DNA of 64,000 nt from Agapetus fuscipes (taxonomy: Eukaryota > Arthropoda > Insecta > Trichoptera > Glossosomatidae). The notes under the pieces were generated by a model that was not told where the DNA came from, ran no database searches, and saw nothing but the letters and a program-made list of their open reading frames with translations. Position numbers and translations under genes: made by a program. Location: positions 14,446,001 through 14,510,000 of the forward strand of contig OX637345.1 in NCBI GenBank assembly GCA_951799405.1, read 5' to 3'. Below, one piece after another: positions 62,384-64,000 of the stretch. Position 1 is the first letter of the stretch, and the number at the start of each line of letters is the position of its first letter.

Positions 62384-63484
62384 GTGTTTGGATCCAAGGC
62401 CGACCTACAGTTGCACACGCAGGTGCATCTGCGCGAAGCCAAACCCTACAAGTGCAGTCAGTGCACCAAGGCCTTCGCCAACAGCAGCTACCTCTCCCAG
62501 CACACGCGCATCCACCTGGGCATCAAGCCGTACCGCTGCGAGATCTGCCAGCGCAAGTTCACCCAGCTGTCTCACCTGCAGCAGCACATCCGCACGCATA
62601 CCGGAGACAAACCCTACAAGTGTCGGCACCCTGGCTGCCAGAAAGCCTTCTCCCAGCTCTCCAACCTGCAGTCCCACTCGCGCTGCCACCAGACAGACAA
62701 ACCCTACAAGTGCAACTCTTGCTACAAGTGCTTCTCCGACGAGCCCAGCTTGCTGGAGCACATCCCGAAGCACAAGGAGTCAAAGCACCTCAAGACACAC
62801 ATCTGCCAGTACTGCGGCAAGAGCTACACGCAAGAAACTTACTTGAGCAAGCACATGCAGAAGCATGCCGAGCGGCAAGACAGACGGCCTCCCATCGCCG
62901 GCTTGGGACCAGGTCGGGCTCCGTCAGGTGCTTTCCCCGATCACCCGTACTGGCCGAAGATAAGCCCGGATTCCGCGGCTCATTTATCCGATGCGATGCA
63001 AGACGGCCCGCCGTTCGCCCAGCAGGCTTCACACGTAGATCCAGAAGACGCGGAGAATGATCATTTGCAAGCGCATCATCGGGCGCTATTCGATCACCAT
63101 AGATTGAATGGAGATCTCAACGGAGATGCGGATAGGCAGTCGCTGCATCTGAACGGACAAGGTTCTGGAGTGCCTACGTCTGGTTATGATATCGCTCTTT
63201 CCAAAGCGAGCGCTGCTGCTAACTCTGCGTTTACTCCGATCAATTCGATGGCGCCGCATTTGGGAGGTCTGGCGCACGCACAGCTGGGACAGCGCCCGTA
63301 CTTGTACGACTCCCTCGGGTTTCAGCAGAAGCAAACCCAGCTAGCGACTCCTGCCTCTGCTCCGTTCCCCAATCAGCTGATTTCCTTGCATCAGATCCGG
63401 AACTACGCTCACCAGCCGAGCTCCAACCTCCTGGGGCCGGACCACCTCCTGCCGCACTCGTTAGCCGTCAAAGACAAGCAATGA
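62384..63484 (+). CDS. rn: Rotund/Squeeze-family C2H2 zinc-finger transcription factor, terminal exon
   Basis: The acceptor TTTCTCATTCCAG precedes GTG at 62384, which is an in-frame valine after splicing and not a start. The exon encodes 366 residues and a TGA. Five C2H2 fingers follow one another, with Cys/His pairs at about residues 24/27-40/44, 52/55-68/72, 80/85-98/102, 110/113-126/130 and 141/144-157/161, joined partly by TGDKPYKC-type linkers. Before them, F2-L8-H11-H15 is the C-terminal half of a further finger without its cysteines. The finger block with KCFSDEPSLLEHIPKH and ICQYCGKSYTQETYL is characteristic of insect Rotund and Squeeze and of vertebrate ZNF384/ZNF362. The C-terminal tail is rich in Ala, Pro, Gln and His. 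The protein should be a nuclear DNA-binding regulator of limb, eye or neuronal patterning, as known for the family. The exon is much more GC-rich than its surroundings. The rotund symbol is preferred over squeeze only weakly. Confidence 0.93.
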   Translation: MFGSKADLQLHTQVHLREAKPYKCSQCTKAFANSSYLSQHTRIHLGIKPYRCEICQRKFTQLSHLQQHIRTHTGDKPYKCRHPGCQKAFSQLSNLQSHSRCHQTDKPYKCNSCYKCFSDEPSLLEHIPKHKESKHLKTHICQYCGKSYTQETYLSKHMQKHAERQDRRPPIAGLGPGRAPSGAFPDHPYWPKISPDSAAHLSDAMQDGPPFAQQASHVDPEDAENDHLQAHHRALFDHHRLNGDLNGDADRQSLHLNGQGSGVPTSGYDIALSKASAAANSAFTPINSMAPHLGGLAHAQLGQRPYLYDSLGFQQKQTQLATPASAPFPNQLISLHQIRNYAHQPSSNLLGPDHLLPHSLAVKDKQ

Positions 63485-63919
63485 ACTCACTCTCTATTCT
63501 GATAATCTTCAATTCAACGATAAGGTATTTAAAAATTAAAAATAATCATTGAGAACCTCCTTAATTAAATATACCTTACTTCCTATTCATAATACTTAAT
63601 GTTTACTACATTTTTTAGTGTTACTGCAGTATTTATATTTTACACATTCAGCGTAAAGTGTCAATGTAAAAGGAAACCTTGGTTATTTGACACTCTGTGA
63701 ATTGTAAAAAGTTTATTTCTTCAGATTTTTACTGCGACAAGTGTCATGTTATTGCTATCCATCCATGTCAAGTCGAATTTTCTTATCTTTTGTTATAAGC
63801 TAAAATTACATTGGATTGGTTTTTTTAAATCAATATAGAAGAGACAGCTTTATCAGGAAACCTTTTTTTTTTTTTTAAAGAGTTAATAGTTTATATTGTC
63901 TGCATCCTAAGGAAAGATA
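63485..63919 (+). other. 3' untranslated region and downstream AT-rich DNA of the zinc-finger gene
   Basis: AT-rich sequence follows the TGA. An ATTAAA at 63564-63569 could serve as a weak polyadenylation signal, about 80 nt after the stop. No canonical AATAAA was noticed before the family A copy at 63920. Base composition drops sharply at the stop codon. Confidence 0.4.
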
Positions 63920-64000
63920 CTATAATCTCTATAATCTATAATCTAAGTTGCAAGGATATATTCATTCAAAGCTCTCAGATGTATGCCCACAAACAAACAC
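63920..64000 (-). repeat. Family A2 element, cut by the window edge
   Basis: TATAATCTAAGTTGCAAGGA and AAAGCTCTCAGATGTATGCC; continues beyond the window. Confidence 0.88.

Noticed and set aside
62384..62386. GTG as a start codon for the zinc-finger protein
   Set aside because: It directly follows a splice acceptor AG and lies inside a partial finger; it is an internal valine.
62352..63060. Long overlapping frames in the other + frames, and minus frames, over the terminal exon
   Set aside because: They are shadows of the zinc-finger frame; GC-rich coding DNA keeps alternative frames open. Only the finger frame has meaningful motifs.

Overview
The window is a stretch of AT-rich animal nuclear DNA, most likely insect. 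This rests on spliced exons with GT-AG introns tens of kb long, several tRNA-derived SINE families, many non-LTR retrotransposon (LINE) 3' ends and many terminal-inverted-repeat MITEs. I cannot assign the order or species. Nothing here is bacterial.

The window is held by one gene on the + strand. It encodes a C2H2 zinc-finger transcription factor of the Rotund/Squeeze family. Three exons join in frame: 1-238 (internal coding exon, runs off the left edge), a 39-nt microexon at 30885-30923, and the terminal exon at 62384-63484 with five complete zinc fingers and the stop codon. The two introns are about 30.6 kb and 31.5 kb. A small two-exon THAP-domain gene (56778-56857 and 57336-57681, + strand) lies inside the second intron. 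One further exon-like GC-rich segment (51918-52049) is open, has a good acceptor and would join the microexon in frame, but its identity is unknown.

The introns are a dense nested graveyard of repeats. Labels used below are mine. Family A is a short element of about 250 bp that begins CCTTGACTTATAGG and ends in an AGATT-rich tail; it has over 60 full or partial copies on both strands and often stands in head-to-tail runs. SINE B (head GGTCGATAGCTCAGTTGG), SINE C (BOX-B-like GGTTCGAACC, GAGGAATGCAATTCACC at the other end) and SINE D (head GACCGGTCCGTAGCTCAGTG) are tRNA-derived. LINE L, M, E and a CR1/L2-like LINE are seen only as decayed reverse-transcriptase C-terminal and 3' ends. Families F, I, J and several single MITEs have terminal inverted repeats. 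There are three kinds of tandem array (130, 113 and 126 bp units); the 126-bp and 130-bp units look like amplified LINE C-terminal coding fragments.

Special items are a 1133-bp hAT-like insertion in one copy of a 0.86-kb duplication whose other copy is the empty site, a 113-bp-arm perfect palindrome carrying a Penelope-type hammerhead-ribozyme-like motif, a 5S rRNA-like sequence directly before a SINE D, and a SINE D-SINE B dimer that appears to have moved as a unit. Boundaries of decayed repeats are read by eye and are approximate (about +/-15 bp).
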